The notes beneath the pieces were generated by a model. It saw nothing but the letters and a program-made list of their open reading frames with translations. It ran no database searches and had not been told where the DNA came from. Shown piece by piece: positions 1 to 8,281 of a stretch of 60,142 nucleotides of DNA; position 1 is the stretch's first letter, and the number at the start of each line of letters is the position of its first letter. Both the position numbers and the translations under genes were made by a program. The DNA lies in assembly GCA_937965785.1 (NCBI GenBank), contig CALCKT010000054.1:1-60142 (forward strand), read 5' to 3'. This DNA is from an uncultured Propionibacteriaceae bacterium. Lineage in GTDB: Bacteria; Actinomycetota; Actinomycetes; Propionibacteriales; Propionibacteriaceae.

Positions 1-1563
1 TTCGCCCTGCTGGTGGCCTTCGGACCGTACGGGAACATCACCCTCGGACCCGACGACGAAACCCCCTCCTACTCGCTGGTGAGCTGGTTCGCCATGCTCT
101 TCGCCGCGGGCATGGGCATCGGGCTGGTGTTCTGGGGCGTTGCAGAACCCCTGAACCACTATGCCACTCCCCCGCCCGGCACCCCGGAGGGCACCTCCGA
201 CGCCATGAAGGCGCAGGAAGCGATGACGACGTCCTTCCTGCACTGGGGGCTGTCCGCCTGGGCCGTCTACATCGTCGTCGGCCTGGCCATCGCCTACACG
301 GTGCACCGCAAGGGCCGGAAGGTTTCACTCAGGTGGGTGCTCGAGCCGCTGTTCGGCAGGCGGGTACGTGGTTGGTTCGGGGATGTCGTCGACGTGTTCG
401 CCATCGTCGGAACCCTGTTCGGGGTGGCGGCATCCCTGGGTTTCGGGGCCTCCCAGTTCACATCCGGCCTGGATTACCTGGGGATCATCAAGCCCGAGAT
501 CTGGGTGCTGCTCGCGGTCATTGCCATCATCACCTCGCTGGCCACCTGCTCGGTGCTGAGCGGTCTGGATCGCGGCATCAAATGGCTCTCGAACGCGAAC
601 CTGGTGCTGGCCGCGGTGCTGGCCCTGGCCGTGCTGCTGCTCGGCCAACCGTTGTTCGTGCTGCGCGAGTTCGTCCAGACCATCGGCGACTACCTCAGCA
701 ATTTCGTGCACCTGAGTTTCCGCACCCTGCCGTTCCAGGGTGAGGCCGGCGAGACCTGGCTCGGGACCTGGACCACCTACTACTGGGGATGGTGGATCAG
801 CTGGTCGCCGTTCGTGGGGATCTTCATCGCCCGCATCTCGAGGGGCCGCACCGTGCGGGAATTCGTGGCGGGGGTGCTGGCCGTGCCGACGCTGGTGACC
901 TTCCTGTGGTTCTCGATCATGGGTGGGACGGCGATGTGGCAGCAGCTCCACGGGTCCGGTGACCTCATCAGTCCGGAAGGAAAAGTCAACAACGTCAACG
1001 CCCTGTTCCAGGTGCTGGAGCACATCCCTGCGAGCAACCTGCTGATCGTCGGGTTCCTGATCCTGCTGGTGATCTTCTTCGTCACCAGCGCCGACTCCGC
1101 GGCCTTCGTGGTGGACATGGTCGCCACCGGCGGGGAGCAGGATCCTCCTGTCCTGACCCGGGTGATGTGGGCCGTTCTCGGCGGCGGTATCGCCGCGGTG
1201 CTGCTGTGGGGTGGGGCGGTCTCCGGCGGGGAGGATCTGACCGCTGGGCTCGGGGCGTTGCAGACCATGACGATCCTCGCGGCGGCACCGTTCAGCGTGG
1301 TGATGGTGTTGGCCTGCCTGGCGACGCTGCGCGCGTTCAGCAACGAACACCGGCAACGACTGAGGCTGGAGAACCGGGTGCTGCGACGCGAGATGACCGA
1401 ACACGTGATGGACAAGGTGACCGAACACGTGAGGGAGTCCGTCGTCGAACACCTGAACGGCCAGGAGATCACCTTGAGTGAGGAATCCGCGTCAGGGGAA
1501 AGGACACGCAGGCCCTTCCGGATCAGGCTCTCCAGACGCAGGAGTCACACCCCGGAAAAGTAG
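1..1563 (+). CDS. BCCT family osmolyte transporter (5' truncated)
   Basis: Sodium- or proton-coupled transporter of the betaine/choline/carnitine family, an integral membrane protein that imports compatible solutes. The reading frame is open from base 1, so the true start and first membrane segments lie outside the window; a GTG at 13 is not a convincing start. Visible family marks are the glycine-rich stretch AAGMGIGLVFWGVAEP of TM3 and the Trp-rich segment WWISWSPFVGIFIARISRG of TM8, which lines the substrate site. The last ~75 residues are cytosolic, charged and helical (repeats of TEHV/EHV), like the osmosensing C-terminal tails of BetP-type members. The exact substrate cannot be told from this fragment. 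It converges on pdxH. Confidence 0.93.
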   Translation, partial: FALLVAFGPYGNITLGPDDETPSYSLVSWFAMLFAAGMGIGLVFWGVAEPLNHYATPPPGTPEGTSDAMKAQEAMTTSFLHWGLSAWAVYIVVGLAIAYTVHRKGRKVSLRWVLEPLFGRRVRGWFGDVVDVFAIVGTLFGVAASLGFGASQFTSGLDYLGIIKPEIWVLLAVIAIITSLATCSVLSGLDRGIKWLSNANLVLAAVLALAVLLLGQPLFVLREFVQTIGDYLSNFVHLSFRTLPFQGEAGETWLGTWTTYYWGWWISWSPFVGIFIARISRGRTVREFVAGVLAVPTLVTFLWFSIMGGTAMWQQLHGSGDLISPEGKVNNVNALFQVLEHIPASNLLIVGFLILLVIFFVTSADSAAFVVDMVATGGEQDPPVLTRVMWAVLGGGIAAVLLWGGAVSGGEDLTAGLGALQTMTILAAAPFSVVMVLACLATLRAFSNEHRQRLRLENRVLRREMTEHVMDKVTEHVRESVVEHLNGQEITLSEESASGERTRRPFRIRLSRRRSHTPEK

Positions 1564-1606
1564 AACCCCTCTCCCCCGAACCGCGCGCGTCGCGTGTGTG
1601 AACTGC

Positions 1607-2242
1607 TCAGGGTTGAATGTGGATGGCTTTCCAGCCATCCACATTCCGCCGGGCAAGGACACGGTCGTGCAGCCTGCCGGACTGGCCCTGCCAGAACTCG
1701 AACTCGTCGATGTCGATCCGGTATCCACCCCACTCCGGCGGGCAGGGAACATCAACCCCGTCGAAACGTTCGGCCGCCTGCGATGCCGCCGCCAGCAGTT
1801 CGTCGTGGGAGACGATGGGCGCCGACTGCCTGGACGCCCAAGCACCCAGCTGGCTGGCCCTGGGGCGCTTGGCGAAGTAGGTCTCGTTCTCCTGGCGGGT
1901 GAGTTTCGCGACCGCGCCGACCGCACGCACCTGGCGCATGAGCCGCGGCCACCAGAAGGTGGCGGAGGCCACCGGGTTGGCGGCCAGCTCCTCGCCCTTC
2001 GGGGAGGTGTAGTGGGTGAAGAAGACGAGGCCGTTCTGCGTCGTCTCCTTCAGCAGCACCACCCGGGCACGCGGACGCCCGTCCGCCCCGATGGTGGCCA
2101 GCAGCATGGCGTTCGGTTCCACCTCGTCGGCTGCGATCGCGGCGTCGAGCCAGTCCGCGAAGAACTTCCATGGTTCGAAGGAGTCCAGGTCCTGCGGTAG
2201 CGCATCCCCGCAATAGTCGCGTCGCACATCGTGAAGGCTCAT
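1607..2242 (-). CDS. pdxH: pyridoxamine 5'-phosphate oxidase
   Basis: FMN-dependent cytosolic oxidase converting pyridoxine/pyridoxamine 5'-phosphate to pyridoxal 5'-phosphate (211 aa, normal length). Conserved elements are the FMN-binding stretch RPRARVVLLKE, the FFTHYTSPKGEEL region, the WPRLMRQVR motif and the active-site segment GRLHDRVL near the C-terminus, which holds the family Arg and His. The ATG at 2242 gives a standard N-terminus (MSLHDVRRDY); the frame stays open upstream, but nothing there looks like the family. The usual C-terminal R-L-A-P ending is replaced by IHIQP, and these last codons lie inside a perfect hairpin (1615-1646). It is divergent from the DUF1707 gene. Confidence 0.93.
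   Translation of the reverse strand: MSLHDVRRDYCGDALPQDLDSFEPWKFFADWLDAAIAADEVEPNAMLLATIGADGRPRARVVLLKETTQNGLVFFTHYTSPKGEELAANPVASATFWWPRLMRQVRAVGAVAKLTRQENETYFAKRPRASQLGAWASRQSAPIVSHDELLAAASQAAERFDGVDVPCPPEWGGYRIDIDEFEFWQGQSGRLHDRVLARRNVDGWKAIHIQP
1615..1646. terminator. perfect hairpin inside the 3' end of pdxH, probable shared terminator
   Basis: A 14-bp perfect inverted repeat (GAATGTGGATGGCT / AGCCATCCACATTC) with a TTCC loop. It lies about 50 nt downstream of the BCCT stop and within the last codons of the convergent pdxH. There is no T-run after it, as is common in actinobacterial intrinsic terminators. Confidence 0.6.
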
Positions 2243-2353
2243 GCCGCCAGTCTTCCAGAAACGGGGTGGCGGCTGCGGGGAGGGCATCCCATCGGCGCAC
2301 GGCGGGATGTCACGAATAATTGACGCGGAACGTCGTTTGGCATCCGGGCCCGC

Positions 2354-2359
2354 TACTGT
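2354..2359 (+). promoter_or_regulatory. -10 element TACTGT, leaderless start of the DUF1707/L12-like gene
   Basis: TACTGT ends 7 nt before the ATG at 2367 and no Shine-Dalgarno is present, so the transcript should begin at or next to the start codon. Confidence 0.5.
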
Positions 2360-2366
2360 TGATGGC

Positions 2367-2948
2367 ATGGCTGGTGGTGAGAACCTGCGCATCGGTGATG
2401 CTGAACGCGACGAGGCCATCGCCTTGCTTCGGGAGCACATGAGCGCGGGCCGGATCACCGCGGAGGAGTTCGACGAACGCATGTCCGCCGCGCTGACCGC
2501 GAAGACCCGGGGGGAACTCACGGTCCTGTTCAACGACCTTCCCGGGCGCTTGCCGGGGGATCCGCACACCGTGCAAACCATGCCCGCCCCGATCCAACCC
2601 GTCGCCGGGCAGCACCCCGCGAGACAGTCGTGGTACAAGCCCTTGGCGGTGGTGGTTGTCCTGGCGATCTTCGCGATGGGCCTGCGCCACTGGGTGGTGC
2701 CGCTGATCATGATGGGGATCCTGTTCTACTATTTCTCCAATTCGTCAAACGATTCACGCAGTTCACGCCAACAACTCCAGCAGCAAACCCCCCAGAACCT
2801 TCGCTCCCCGGAACGCGAGGAACTGGTGGCGCTGCTCCGCCAGAACCAGAGGCTTCTCGCCATCAAGCGTTACCGGGAAATGACCGGGGCCAATCTGCTC
2901 ACCGCGAAGAACGCCATCGATGCCCTGAACGACGAGCTGGGCAGATAG
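2367..2948 (+). CDS. DUF1707 membrane protein with L7/L12-like C-terminal segment
   Basis: A 193-aa protein of unknown function. Residues ~7-60 are a DUF1707 domain (IGDAERDEAIALLREHMSAG, then EEFDERM and a conserved LFNDLP), a short module common on actinobacterial membrane proteins. Two adjacent membrane segments follow at ~92-125. The C-terminal ~40 residues (LLAIKRYREMTGANLLTAKNAIDAL) resemble the helix-turn-helix of the ribosomal stalk protein bL12 C-terminal domain (IKxVRxxTGLGLKEAK). The membrane anchoring and DUF1707 calls are firm; the L12 resemblance is by eye and its role is unknown. The ATG at 2367 is chosen because of the -10 hexamer 7 nt upstream. Confidence 0.8.
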   Translation: MAGGENLRIGDAERDEAIALLREHMSAGRITAEEFDERMSAALTAKTRGELTVLFNDLPGRLPGDPHTVQTMPAPIQPVAGQHPARQSWYKPLAVVVVLAIFAMGLRHWVVPLIMMGILFYYFSNSSNDSRSSRQQLQQQTPQNLRSPEREELVALLRQNQRLLAIKRYREMTGANLLTAKNAIDALNDELGR

Positions 2949-3069
2949 ACCCGATCTTCCAAGGTGGCTGGCCGGATGGGTACAGCCAGTGGCCCGGACA
3001 CCCTCCGGGGCGGCACCGGTGTGACCAGCCCGGATTCGATGAGTGAAGGCCTTGTGGGACGATGGGTCC

Positions 3070-4098
3070 ATGCTGGCCCTCGCGAAGACGCACCCCGGCC
3101 CAGGCCTGGAGCTGATCGACGTTCCCGTTCCCTCCCCCGGCCCCACCGAGGTCCTGATAAAGATCCGGAGCACCGGAATCTGCGGCACCGACGTGCACAT
3201 CGACCGCTGGGACGGCTGGGCGGCCCGTACCGTGACCACCCCACGCATCCTGGGACACGAGTTCTGCGGCACCATCGTCGAACTCGGTTCGGCCGTGACC
3301 AGCCTGGAGGTCGGGCAGTTCGTCTCCGGTGAGGGGCACTACGTGTGTGGAAGGTGCCGCGCCTGTCTGGCGGGGAAACGTCACCTGTGCCAGCGGACCC
3401 GGGGAATCGGCTACCACGTCGACGGGGCCTTCTGCGAGTACTTCGCCATGCCCGCCGCCAACGTCTGGGTGCATCCACCGGAGCTCGATCCGGATATCGC
3501 CGCCATCTTCGATCCCTTCGGCAACGCCGTCCACGCGGCCCTCCAGTTCCCTGCCCTGGCCGAGGACGTCCTGGTCACCGGCGCCGGTCCGATCGGGATC
3601 ATGGCGGCCCTGGTGGCGAAGTTCCAAGGAGCCCGCAACGTCGTCATCACCGACCTCAGCGACGAACGGCTCGCACTGGCGGAGGCGCTGGGCATCACCT
3701 CGACGGTCAACACCGGCCGGGAAGACCTGAGGGAGGTCTACGACCGGTTCTCGATGAAGGAAGGATTCGACATCGGACTGGAGATGTCCGGGTCGGGGGC
3801 GGCGCTGCGTTCCATGATCGACCACATGACCCACGGCGGCAGGATCGCGCTGCTCGGCACCCCTTCGCAGGAGTTGACCGTGGACTTCTCCAAGATCATC
3901 TTCAGCATGCTCACCATCCAGGGCGTGACCGGCAGGCAGATCTTCGAAACCTGGTACGCCATGAACGCCCTGATTCGTTCCGGGCTCGACATCTCAGGGG
4001 TCATCACACACCGGTTCCCCGTGACCGAGTTCGCCGAGGCGTTCGCCGTCGCGGGTGACGGCCGCTCGGGCAAGGTCGTCATGCGCTGGGAACAGTGA
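3070..4098 (+). CDS. tdh: L-threonine 3-dehydrogenase
   Basis: Zinc-dependent medium-chain dehydrogenase oxidising L-threonine to 2-amino-3-ketobutyrate with NAD+. The start at 3070 gives 342 aa and places the catalytic zinc ligand at Cys38 (ICGTDVH), the same number as in E. coli Tdh; GHE(F/Y)CG and VSGEGH motifs follow, then the four structural-zinc cysteines (CGRCRACLAGKRHLC) and a Rossmann GAGPIGIMAA motif. Tdh-specific features are DPFGNAVH and EMSGSGAALR. It lies 43 nt upstream of kbl, and the two form the standard threonine-to-glycine pathway. A weak -10 (GACGAT) sits 6 nt before this ATG. An in-frame ATG at 3043 is the alternative start. Confidence 0.93.
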   Translation: MLALAKTHPGPGLELIDVPVPSPGPTEVLIKIRSTGICGTDVHIDRWDGWAARTVTTPRILGHEFCGTIVELGSAVTSLEVGQFVSGEGHYVCGRCRACLAGKRHLCQRTRGIGYHVDGAFCEYFAMPAANVWVHPPELDPDIAAIFDPFGNAVHAALQFPALAEDVLVTGAGPIGIMAALVAKFQGARNVVITDLSDERLALAEALGITSTVNTGREDLREVYDRFSMKEGFDIGLEMSGSGAALRSMIDHMTHGGRIALLGTPSQELTVDFSKIIFSMLTIQGVTGRQIFETWYAMNALIRSGLDISGVITHRFPVTEFAEAFAVAGDGRSGKVVMRWEQ

Positions 4099-4141
4099 TG
4101 CACACCCAATTTCCTCACCAAATCGAAAGGCACGACCGACC

Positions 4142-5326
4142 ATGACCTTCCTCGACGATGTGACCTCCCAGCTCGACGCCCTGCGCGCCGAGGGCCTGTA
4201 CAAACACGAGGAGCCGCTCACCACGGCGCAGGCGGCGCACGTCGGTGTCCCGACCGGGAACGTCATCAACCTGTGCGCGAACAACTACCTGGGGCTCGCG
4301 GACTCACCCGAGCTGATCACGGCCGCCAAGAATGCCCTCGACCGTTGGGGTTTCGGCATGGCCTCGGTGCGGTTCATCTGCGGCACCCAGACCCAGCACC
4401 TGGACCTTGAGGCCGGGTTGACCCGGTTCCTGCGGCTCGGGGCGGAGGGATTCGACACCATCTTGTACTCGTCGTGTTTCGATGCCAACGGCGGGCTGTT
4501 CGAGACACTGTTCGGCCCCGAGGACGCGATCATCTCCGATGAGCTCAACCACGCCTCCATCATCGACGGGGTGCGTCTGAGCAAGGCGTCCCGTCACCGG
4601 TACCGCAACCGGGATCTCGACGACCTGCGTGCCCGCCTGGAGGAAACCCGGGACGCGCGGCACCGGGTCATCGCCACCGATGGCGTGTTCTCGATGGACG
4701 GCTACGTCGCCCCGCTGGACGAGATCTGCGCCCTGGCCGACGAGTACGGCGCCCTGGTGATGGTCGACGATTCACACGCCGTCGGTTTCGTCGGCGAGAC
4801 CGGAGCCGGCACCCCGGAGCGTTTCGGTGTCACCGAACGCGTCGACATCATCACCGGCACCCTCGGCAAGGCTCTCGGCGGGGCCTCCGGGGGCTACACC
4901 TGCGCCCACTCCCCCATCGTGGAGTTGCTGCGGCAGCGGTCGCGGCCGTACCTGTTCAGCAACTCCTTGGCACCGTCGATCGTCGCCGCCACCCTGGCCG
5001 CCCTCGACCTCCTGGGCAGCTCCGGTGAACTCCTCGACCGGCTGCGCGAGAACACCACCTATTTCCGCACCCGCATGGCCGAGGAGGGATTCGAGATCCC
5101 CGAATCCGATCACCCGATCGCCCCCGTGATGATCGGCGACGCAGTACTTGCGGCCCGCATGGCGGACGCCATCCTGGCGCGCGGCGTCTACGTCCGCGCC
5201 TTCAGCTACCCGGTGGTTCCCAAGGGCCGGGCGAGGATCCGTACCCAGCTGTCGGCGGCCCTGACCCGTGATGACCTGGATACGGCGATCCGCGCATTCG
5301 TCGAGGCGAGATCGGAGGTGCGATAG
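4142..5326 (+). CDS. kbl: glycine C-acetyltransferase (2-amino-3-ketobutyrate CoA ligase)
   Basis: PLP-dependent enzyme of the alpha-oxoamine synthase family that cleaves the unstable product of Tdh with CoA into glycine and acetyl-CoA (394 aa). Seen in the sequence: NLCANNYLGLAD near the N-terminus, GFGMASVRFICGTQ, the PLP-contact motif DDSHAVGFVG, and the Schiff-base lysine in TGTLGKALGGASGG. The ATG at 4142 follows a GAAAGG-like Shine-Dalgarno; the frame extends upstream into tdh without family similarity. Co-transcribed with tdh. The CoA/AONS family (BioF, HemA) is related, but the adjacency to tdh and the motif set make Kbl by far the best call. Confidence 0.93.
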   Translation: MTFLDDVTSQLDALRAEGLYKHEEPLTTAQAAHVGVPTGNVINLCANNYLGLADSPELITAAKNALDRWGFGMASVRFICGTQTQHLDLEAGLTRFLRLGAEGFDTILYSSCFDANGGLFETLFGPEDAIISDELNHASIIDGVRLSKASRHRYRNRDLDDLRARLEETRDARHRVIATDGVFSMDGYVAPLDEICALADEYGALVMVDDSHAVGFVGETGAGTPERFGVTERVDIITGTLGKALGGASGGYTCAHSPIVELLRQRSRPYLFSNSLAPSIVAATLAALDLLGSSGELLDRLRENTTYFRTRMAEEGFEIPESDHPIAPVMIGDAVLAARMADAILARGVYVRAFSYPVVPKGRARIRTQLSAALTRDDLDTAIRAFVEARSEVR

Positions 5327-5488
5327 GAGTCACACCGCAGCCGACCCCGCCCTTGTCCCGCGGGTCCTGCTGACTCCGAGCCCTGACTCACGGCCACCAT
5401 CAAGTGTGCTCTGGCCAAGGGCTTCGCCGACCGAAACTGCACATGGCAATGAGGTTCCACCGGTCGGAGCCGGACAAAAGGTGAGCAC

Positions 5489-5494
5489 TACAAT
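5489..5494 (+). promoter_or_regulatory. possible -10 TACAAT before the GRAM-like gene
   Basis: TACAAT lies about 38 nt upstream of the ATG at 5532, leaving a short leader that contains a GGAGAG ribosome-binding site. No clear -35 is visible. Confidence 0.35.
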
Positions 5495-5531
5495 GCCAGC
5501 TGTTCGACACATGGTAGATCGGAGAGCTGCA

Positions 5532-5933
5532 ATGAGCGTGACCCCTGACGCGCCGATACTGCTCAGAGCACCGGCGAACCATCTCGATCAGCCAGGTTCC
5601 CTCACCGAGAGAATCCTCGCAATGCCTGCGGTCCTTACCGGCGCGCGCGGGCGGGTGGCGCGTGGTGGGCACCTTCTTGTCACCGCCTCGGAAGTCATTT
5701 TCGAACCCCATTCCTTCAACCTCAACAACGAGAGAAGCCGCCTGCGCATTCCCGTGGCGGAAATCGTCGGTGCACGTTTGAGGACTGTCATCGCCACCGC
5801 CACAGTCGTGCTCTCCACCGCCCACGGCATCAACCTGGAGTTCGTGAGCTGGAGCAGGAAGAAAATCATTGCAGCCATTCAGCAGGCACGTGCCGCACAG
5901 GGGCTACCCCCTTGGCAGGACCAAACTCCTTGA
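5532..5933 (+). CDS. GRAM/PH-like domain protein
   Basis: A 133-aa soluble protein. Its middle part has the GRAM/bacterial PH pattern: a VLTGARGRVARGGHLLVTASEVIFEPHSF stretch (the equivalent of a GxLxLTxxRLIF strand pair), then IPVAEIVGARL and a C-terminal helix (SRKKIIAAIQQAR). Such domains bind membranes or partner proteins; no function can be assigned. The ATG at 5532 has a GGAGAG Shine-Dalgarno 7 nt upstream; an ATG at 5493 is an alternative without a ribosome site. The gene stands alone after kbl, with a lower-GC flank on each side. Confidence 0.6.
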   Translation: MSVTPDAPILLRAPANHLDQPGSLTERILAMPAVLTGARGRVARGGHLLVTASEVIFEPHSFNLNNERSRLRIPVAEIVGARLRTVIATATVVLSTAHGINLEFVSWSRKKIIAAIQQARAAQGLPPWQDQTP

Positions 5934-6308
5934 GGCTTGTTCGTTGAGGCATTCAGACGCTTCGATGGCAATCCAAACCGCGGCGCTCCTCAAACAAAAA
6001 CTATCCCCTTGCCCCGAAGAGAAACAAGGATCAAACCGGACCTGACTAGCGACTTTGCCCGCGGTAGGCGATTTCGGCCCGGAAATCCAGTGACCAGATT
6101 TTGTTTTATGCGCGCCACATTTGACACAGAAGTCACTCCTTTCCCGATTCAAGATCTCACCGAGAAGAAGTGTGTTAATCGCTGCTGGATCGGCCTGTCT
6201 CCTTAACTTCTCAATCATATCCCCGCCCGACCCGCCTCCCCCTTGCCCAAAAGTTATTCACCCATCGGCAGTTCTCCGGCCGGGCCGCCGTCCACGAATG
6301 ATTCGGAG
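5934..6308. other. 375-nt low-GC intergenic stretch
   Basis: Between the GRAM-like gene and tRNA-Leu there is no conserved gene. Base composition is clearly more A+T-rich than the surroundings (runs such as ACAAAAACTAT and TTTTGTTTTATG). The only candidate gene is a 45-codon minus-strand frame at 5990-6127 with a well-placed ribosome-binding site, listed separately. Confidence 0.5.
5990..6127 (-). CDS. possible small basic peptide (45 aa), doubtful
   Basis: A GTG-initiated frame of 45 codons whose start lies 8 nt after a perfect AGGAG (complement of 6136-6140). The predicted peptide begins MSNVARIKQNLVTGF and is rich in Arg/Lys, ending GKGIVFV. No family is recognised, and composition is that of the low-GC gap. 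It could equally be chance. An overlapping 104-codon frame (5904-6218) on the same strand has no ribosome site. Confidence 0.2.
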   Translation of the reverse strand: MSNVARIKQNLVTGFPGRNRLPRAKSLVRSGLILVSLRGKGIVFV

Positions 6309-6389
6309 TACCGACGAAGGGACTCGAACCCTCACGCGCAAGGCACAGGAACCTAAATCCTGCGTGTCTACCAATTCCACCACGCCGGT
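6309..6389 (-). tRNA. tRNA-Leu (anticodon UAG)
   Basis: Read on the minus strand: acceptor arm ACCGGCG pairs with CGTCGGT; TGG then the D-arm GAATTGGTAGAC; anticodon stem CAGGA/TCCTG enclosing loop TTTAGGT, so the anticodon is TAG; a long variable arm as expected for a type II tRNA; T-arm GGGTTCGAGTCCC. The discriminator is A and no CCA is encoded. It decodes CUN leucine codons. Confidence 0.95.
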
Positions 6390-6403
6390 CAGCGGGTGTC
6401 AGC

Positions 6404-7759
6404 CTACCGGGAATTGGGGGCATGTTTCGGTACCGTCTCAATCCGGGACACAGGCAGGTCGGGTAGTTCCTTGGCCAGTTGCAGCGCCGGATCGTCCTCG
6501 AGAAACGTGCGCACCGGGCCCGGGCCGGTGTGTCTGGTCTCGAACCGGACGGTCACCCTGCCCAGCCCGGTTCCCCAGACCCAACCGCGTCCCAGCGCGT
6601 CATGGATCACGTCGGCGCCGGGGAAGAAACCGCGGCCCCGTACCCCCGAGGTGTCCACCTCGACCTCGGTCTCGGTTCTTCCCGTCTCCGGGATCTCGTC
6701 CTCGAACAGGCGTTCCTGGGCGGCCCTGGTGAAGTTGCTGACCCCGATGCCGAGCAGCCTCACCCCCTCGCGGATGTCCACCTCCGCCAGGAGTTCCTCC
6801 CCCACCCGGCCGATCACCTCGGCACGATCCGTCGCGCCCCCCAGCGACCGGGCCTTCGAGATCGTCGTGAAATCCGCCATCCGCACCTTGATCGCGACCG
6901 TGCGGGCGAAGGCTCCGGAGCGTTGCAGTCGCCCGGCCACCGATTCCGCGTCACGCCTGAGTATGGAAACCAGCCGGGGCCGGTCGGTCAGGTCGGTGGG
7001 GAAGGTGTCCTCCACGGAGATGGATTTCGCCTCCCGTTCCGCCTCCACCGCGCGGTCATCGCGGCCATGTGCCAGGTGCCGCAGCGATTCCCCGGCCGCG
7101 CGGCCCAGTTCGCGCACCAGCTCCCGGGGGTCGGCGGCCCGCAGATCGGAGACGGTGGCCAGTCCCAGCGCCAGCAGTTTGCTCTCCGTCACCGGCCCCA
7201 CCCCGGGGATCGCCCGCACCGGCAGCGGGGAGATGAACTCGATCTCCTCGCCGGGGCGGATGATCCGGACCCCGTTGGGTTTCGCCGCCTCCGATCCCAG
7301 TTTGGCCAGGAACTTGCTGCTGCCCACCCCCACCGATGCAGTCAGCCCGGCGGTGCGTCTGGTCAGTTCCGCCCGCAGCCCGGCGACGTGTTCGTCGAGT
7401 TTCGCGAGGTTCCAGTCGCTGGCCTCGAGGTCCACGTAGGCCTCGTCGAAGCTGAGGGGTTCCACCAGCGGGGAAACCTCCCGCAGCAGCCCCATGACCG
7501 CCTCCGAGGACTGCCGGTAGGCGCCGAACCTGCCGCCCAGGAAGGCCGCGTGGGGGCAGCGGCGCCTGGCCTTCGTGCCCGACATTGCGGATCGCACCCC
7601 GAAAACCCGGGCCTCGTAGCTGGCGGTGGCCACCACTCCCCGCGGCCCGGCGCCACCGACGATCACGGGTTTGCCCCTGAGGCTGGGTTTGTCACGCTGC
7701 TCCACCGCGGCGAAGAACGCATCCAGGTCCAGGTGCAGGATGCTGGATGTGGATCGCAT
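6404..7759 (-). CDS. dinB: DNA polymerase IV (Y-family)
   Basis: Error-prone translesion polymerase (451 aa). The palm begins with ILHLDLDAFFAAVEQ (first catalytic Asp) and has the second catalytic pair in PLSFDEAYVDLE; the fingers carry VVATASYEARVFGVRSAM. A helix-hairpin-helix thumb (IPGVGPVTESKLLALGL) and a little-finger domain follow. I place the start at the ATG 7759 because a TAACCT -10 lies exactly 7 nt upstream; a GTG at 7789 would add 10 unconserved residues. It ends 14 nt from the tRNA-Leu, both on the minus strand. The usual C-terminal beta-clamp peptide is not obvious. Confidence 0.93.
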   Translation of the reverse strand: MRSTSSILHLDLDAFFAAVEQRDKPSLRGKPVIVGGAGPRGVVATASYEARVFGVRSAMSGTKARRRCPHAAFLGGRFGAYRQSSEAVMGLLREVSPLVEPLSFDEAYVDLEASDWNLAKLDEHVAGLRAELTRRTAGLTASVGVGSSKFLAKLGSEAAKPNGVRIIRPGEEIEFISPLPVRAIPGVGPVTESKLLALGLATVSDLRAADPRELVRELGRAAGESLRHLAHGRDDRAVEAEREAKSISVEDTFPTDLTDRPRLVSILRRDAESVAGRLQRSGAFARTVAIKVRMADFTTISKARSLGGATDRAEVIGRVGEELLAEVDIREGVRLLGIGVSNFTRAAQERLFEDEIPETGRTETEVEVDTSGVRGRGFFPGADVIHDALGRGWVWGTGLGRVTVRFETRHTGPGPVRTFLEDDPALQLAKELPDLPVSRIETVPKHAPNSR

Positions 7760-7766
7760 ACGGGTC

Positions 7767-7772
7767 AGGTTA
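7767..7772 (-). promoter_or_regulatory. -10 element TAACCT of dinB (leaderless)
   Basis: TAACCT on the minus strand, 7 nt before the ATG at 7759, with no Shine-Dalgarno. Confidence 0.5.
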
Positions 7773-7801
7773 GTGATCTCTCCCGACACGCACCGGCCGG
7801 T

Positions 7802-8281
7802 TCATTCGGGCGCCGGGGTTGGCCGGTACTGCACGAAGTCATAGCCCTCGTGGATTTCGCGGCTGATCTCGGTCCATTCGTGGGATGAGACGATCGGGAA
7901 GGTGGTGGCTCCCTCCGGTTCCTGATGGACATGGGTGATGTCCAGTTCCGTCAGGTAGGGCCAAGCCGCCGCGTAGATCTCCCCGCCCCCGCCGATGAAG
8001 CAGGTCTTATCGGGGGTGGTGTGCGCCAGCCGGATGGCCTCCTCGATGGAATGGGCCACCTCGACTCCCTCCGCCGACCAGCCCGGCTGCCGGGTGACGA
8101 CGATCGTGCGGCGGTTCGGGAGCAGCCCGATCTGTTCGTGGGTTCGTCTTCCGAAGATGATGGTGTTCCCGGTGGTGACTGCCTTGAAGCGTCGGAAGTC
8201 GGCTGGGATGTGCCAGAGCATGTCCTCCCCCGACCCGATCACGCCGTTGTCGGCCACCGCGGCTATGGCAACTATTCGCAT
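7802..8281 (-). CDS. folA: dihydrofolate reductase
   Basis: NADPH-dependent reduction of dihydrofolate to tetrahydrofolate (159 aa, family-typical). Motifs: IAAVADNGVIGSGEDMLWHIPADFRRFK with the catalytic Asp in PADF, then GNTIIFGRRTHEQIG for NADPH binding and the C-terminal CFIGGGGEIYAAAWP. Its ATG overlaps the stop of the upstream DUF1707 gene (TGATG) behind AGGAG, so translation is coupled. Unusually it is not next to thyA, which is 10.5 kb away in another operon. Confidence 0.95.
   Translation of the reverse strand: MRIVAIAAVADNGVIGSGEDMLWHIPADFRRFKAVTTGNTIIFGRRTHEQIGLLPNRRTIVVTRQPGWSAEGVEVAHSIEEAIRLAHTTPDKTCFIGGGGEIYAAAWPYLTELDITHVHQEPEGATTFPIVSSHEWTEISREIHEGYDFVQYRPTPAPE

Noticed and set aside
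325..1452. A 375-codon open frame antisense to the BCCT transporter
   Set aside because: It is a shadow of GC-rich codon structure: the plus-strand product has clear BCCT motifs, while the antisense frame is Gln/His/Arg-rich with no family.
5904..6218. 104-codon minus-strand frame in the low-GC gap
   Set aside because: No ribosome site, no family, and it extends over the end of the GRAM-like gene; the shorter 45-codon frame with AGGAG is the better candidate, though also doubtful.
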